Shown here: positions 61,962 through 64,000 of the stretch, in pieces
Layout of the letters: every line of letters starts with the position of its first letter
Numbering within the stretch: position 1 is the stretch's first letter
Origin: Chloroflexi bacterium 54-19
GTDB lineage: Bacteria > Chloroflexota > Chloroflexia > Chloroheliales > Chloroheliaceae
Assembly: GCA_001898225.1 (NCBI GenBank)
Contig: MKTJ01000023.1
Coordinates: 20,399-84,398, forward strand
DNA length: 64,000 nucleotides
Direction of reading: 5' to 3'
Translations under genes and position numbers: made by a program
The notes under the pieces: model-generated
Database searches by the model: none
The model's input: only the letters and a program-made list of their open reading frames with translations
What the model was told of the DNA's origin: nothing

Positions 61962-62759
61962 ATGGCTGAAAAACAAACATTTAGTTCGGAATTACTACCG
62001 GTAAGAACCCCTATCTACCGGGAACTGCTTTCAGGGGTTGATTGGCTGGCTTTGCACTACAGCCCGGTTTATTATGGCTTTGGCGTGCCGCGTGGAGACG
62101 GCTCGGCAGTAGTACTGGTGCCTGGTTTCCTGGCAACCGACGCCTACCTGACCGAAATGAAGTGCTGGCTTAACCGCATCGGCTACCGGACATATCTTTC
62201 AAATATTGGCCGGAACGCCGATTGTCTCGAAACATTGGTAAACAGGTTGCAAGCGACGGTTGAGAAAGCTTTCCACGAAACAGGCCGCAAAGTCCACCTT
62301 ATCGGTCACAGCCTGGGCGGCGTCCTTTCGCGGGCGCTCGCGGCCCGCTCTCCCGAATTTATCGCCTCGGTTATCACTATGGCCTCGCCTTTCCGGGGTA
62401 TTAGCTCTCACCCGCTGGTCTTGCAAGCTTCAAACGTGGTACGGCAACGCCTCCAATTTGAAAAGAAAAAGGAAGGACCGCCCCAGCCTCACTGTATGAC
62501 CGGTTGGTGTACTTGCTCAGCCGGACAGGCCCTGCGCAACCGTTTACCCGGCGACATAATGCAGACCGCGATTTATACCAGGTCCGACGGTATCGTAGAC
62601 TGGCGGGTCTGTGTTACGGACCGGGCTGAAGATAATTTCGAGGTCATCGGGACACATATCGCGCTCGTCTTTAATCCGTTTGTCTATCGCGTGGTAAGCT
62701 ACCGGCTTAAACAGGCCACCCGGATGGTTCAAAACGCACCGGTACAAAAGGTCGGCTAA
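61962..62759 (+). CDS. Alpha/beta hydrolase, lipase/PGAP1-like
   Basis: 265 residues. Nucleophile elbow GHSLGG at about residues 111-116 with HLIGH before it, catalytic Asp in RSDGIVDW and His in IGTHIALVFN near the C terminus; the layout fits triacylglycerol-lipase or PGAP1-like hydrolases. A Cys-bearing insert (PHCMTGWCTCSAG) lies in the lid region, unusual for the family. No signal peptide, so it acts in the cytoplasm, possibly on stored lipid. ATG 61962 has GGGAGA just before it; a longer frame from 61902 has none. It is the gene after the UbiB-like kinase, on the same strand, 154 bases downstream. Confidence 0.85.
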   Translation: MAEKQTFSSELLPVRTPIYRELLSGVDWLALHYSPVYYGFGVPRGDGSAVVLVPGFLATDAYLTEMKCWLNRIGYRTYLSNIGRNADCLETLVNRLQATVEKAFHETGRKVHLIGHSLGGVLSRALAARSPEFIASVITMASPFRGISSHPLVLQASNVVRQRLQFEKKKEGPPQPHCMTGWCTCSAGQALRNRLPGDIMQTAIYTRSDGIVDWRVCVTDRAEDNFEVIGTHIALVFNPFVYRVVSYRLKQATRMVQNAPVQKVG

Positions 62760-62791
62760 TCCCTTTCCCACTTTCAAATTTCTTAAATAAA

Positions 62792-62823
62792 CTCCGGGTA
62801 ACTTCATCTGGATTTACCCGGAG
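62792..62823 (+). terminator. Hairpin after the lipase-like gene
   Basis: CTCCGGGTAA and TTACCCGGAG, 10-base arms around 12 bases, 33 bases after the stop. The following CTTTGG is a weak T-run. Confidence 0.6.
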
Positions 62824-63049
62824 CTTTGGCTCAAGCAGATTGCCCTACCAGCCTGGTTGAGGATTTTGGCTGTTTGTCAGGACCGTCAAACTTCACCCAG
62901 GCAGGCCCATTAAAATGGTCTTAAACCTGCACCGGAAAAACTACTCTATGCGTATATATTTGTATAGGGGTGGAAGGATTCCAGTTTGAGTGTCTAAAGG
63001 AACGAGGTATGCGAGGATTTAGTGTTTTTTCAAACGCTGGAGAATTACT

Positions 63050-63880
63050 ATGTTACACATTGAAAAACCTTGCTTCGTTACCGTTTCAGGACGGAAAATA
63101 GCCTACAATGAGATTTGCCCGCCCAACCCGCGCGGGACCATCCTGCTGATAACGGGGTTAGCTACCAACCGTTTAAGCTGGTACAACCAGTTAAAGGAGT
63201 TCGGCCAGGATTACCGGACGATTGCCCTGGATAACCGGGACGTTGGTGATAGCGATACCTCGGCCAGCTATTACTCGGTCGCGGATATGGCCGACGATAC
63301 GGCCCTGTTTTTAAGGGCTTTGAATATCGAAAATACCGCGGTGGTCGGGATTTCGATGGGTGGTTTTATCGCCCTTGAATTAACTCTGCGCCATCCCGGT
63401 CTGGTTTCCAGGTTAGTGCTGGTTTCAACTTCAGGTGGCGGCCTGACCAACGTCCCGCCCAGCCTACGGCTGTGGCCTACTTTTCTAACCCTGCGAGGTC
63501 ATAGAAATGAGCCTGAAGAACTGGCCCGGCGCGTTTTTACGCTTATAGCAGGGCCAGGCTTTGCCAGGAAACACCCTGAGATAATGCGGGATGTAGTCGC
63601 CGTTTACGGCTATAAACCTATCACCCCCCAGGGCTACTCTCACCAGCTCAGGGCCTGCCTGCTGCATAACGCGGCCCCTCGCCTTGGCCAGATTAAAGTC
63701 CCGACCATGGTCATTCACGGTGATAAAGACCCGCTGGTCCCTTTAGGTAACGGGCGGCGGTTGGCCCGGAGAATTACCGGGGCGGTCTTGTATATATATG
63801 CCGGGGTCGGGCATATGCCGATTATCGAGGAGGCTCCCCGGTTTAACCGGGATGTGCTGGCCTTTCTGGCGCAACAATAG
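63050..63880 (+). CDS. Alpha/beta hydrolase
   Basis: 276 residues. Typical fold with LLITGLATNRLSWYNQL oxyanion region, nucleophile GISMGG (about residues 99-104), Asp in HGDKDPLVP and His in GVGHMPIIEE. The class includes esterases, lactonases and peroxidases, and the substrate cannot be told. GGAG lies 9 bases before ATG 63050. About 290 bases and a terminator separate it from the lipase-like gene, so it has its own promoter. The window ends 120 bases later with no further gene visible. Confidence 0.9.
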   Translation: MLHIEKPCFVTVSGRKIAYNEICPPNPRGTILLITGLATNRLSWYNQLKEFGQDYRTIALDNRDVGDSDTSASYYSVADMADDTALFLRALNIENTAVVGISMGGFIALELTLRHPGLVSRLVLVSTSGGGLTNVPPSLRLWPTFLTLRGHRNEPEELARRVFTLIAGPGFARKHPEIMRDVVAVYGYKPITPQGYSHQLRACLLHNAAPRLGQIKVPTMVIHGDKDPLVPLGNGRRLARRITGAVLYIYAGVGHMPIIEEAPRFNRDVLAFLAQQ

Positions 63881-64000
63881 TTTTTGGGGGGCTTGTTTGC
63901 CCGTGATACCAGGGGTCAGGCCAGGGTGGGCGGGGACGGTTGCCGTGAGTAAAGGGTTAAATCTTCCAACAAACGGGCCTGGCAGGCGGGGATAGCGGCT

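Noticed and set aside
1..64000. CRISPR arrays, insertion sequences, integrases and phage genes
   Set aside because: No regularly spaced repeats, no transposase or integrase motifs and no terminal inverted repeats were noticed anywhere in the window.

Overview
The window carries about 44 genes, no tRNA or rRNA, no recognisable insertion sequence or phage gene and no CRISPR array. The gene content suggests Chloroflexota (Chloroflexi). The evidence is: an L,D-transpeptidase preceded by 'YFPxTGH...GYPxSEE' type repeats that I associate with that phylum; a class I-like HMG-CoA reductase (mevalonate route, known from Chloroflexus); a wax ester synthase; tandem-domain universal stress proteins; and secreted GH16 enzymes with DNRLRE-type modules. 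This is inference; no ribosomal marker is present to prove it.

Layout. (1) 1-1037: the 3' part of a sensor histidine kinase. (2) 1242-7138: a tight operon with a polysaccharide pyruvyl transferase-like protein, a fused acyl reductase/acyl-CoA ligase, an ATC-hydrolase-like protein and a GMC oxidoreductase with a ferredoxin-like cysteine motif. (3) 7462-17595: a small orphan protein, a phosphoribosyltransferase, a zinc-ribbon protein and a 2,891-residue cyclic beta-1,2-glucan synthase (NdvB/ChvB type). (4) 17656-33870: an exopolysaccharide locus. Nine co-directional genes (three GT2 glycosyltransferases, three orphan membrane proteins, a NodB-type deacetylase, a phosphoribosyltransferase/kinase/HAD three-domain protein and a flippase fused to an APH-fold kinase) lie between two paralogous secreted GH16 enzymes on the opposite strand. 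(5) 34512-39235: an L,D-transpeptidase, then a minus-strand set (cytidylate-kinase-like protein with a DNA-binding tail, cysteine-less DksA relative, double UspA) and two small plus-strand genes. (6) 39327-50290: a strong 6S RNA candidate with its terminator, a lipoprotein-type beta-lactamase-fold hydrolase, an adenosine-specific-kinase-family protein, a PAS/PAS/HK/REC hybrid kinase, two more double UspA proteins, a 39-residue membrane microprotein, an acyltransferase-3 protein and a SnoaL-like protein. (7) 50485-63880: a neutral-lipid and isoprenoid cluster with HMG-CoA reductase, an acyl-CoA ligase, two UbiB/AarF kinases, a WS/DGAT acyltransferase with a long disordered tail, two related phasin-like proteins around a small Cys protein, an SDR and two alpha/beta hydrolases.

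How it fits together. The left-hand operon could make fatty aldehyde or alcohol (ligase plus reductase) and re-oxidise it (GMC enzyme). The WS/DGAT at the right-hand end would esterify alcohols or diacylglycerol, and the phasin-like proteins could coat the resulting granules. The middle is devoted to surface polysaccharide and the cell envelope, with stress and signalling genes around it. The most unusual items are the multidomain fusions at 2462-5266, 24166-26949 and 29113-31785, the WS/DGAT tail with its phasin-like neighbours, the 6S RNA candidate and the long perfect hairpins in the gaps of the lipid cluster.
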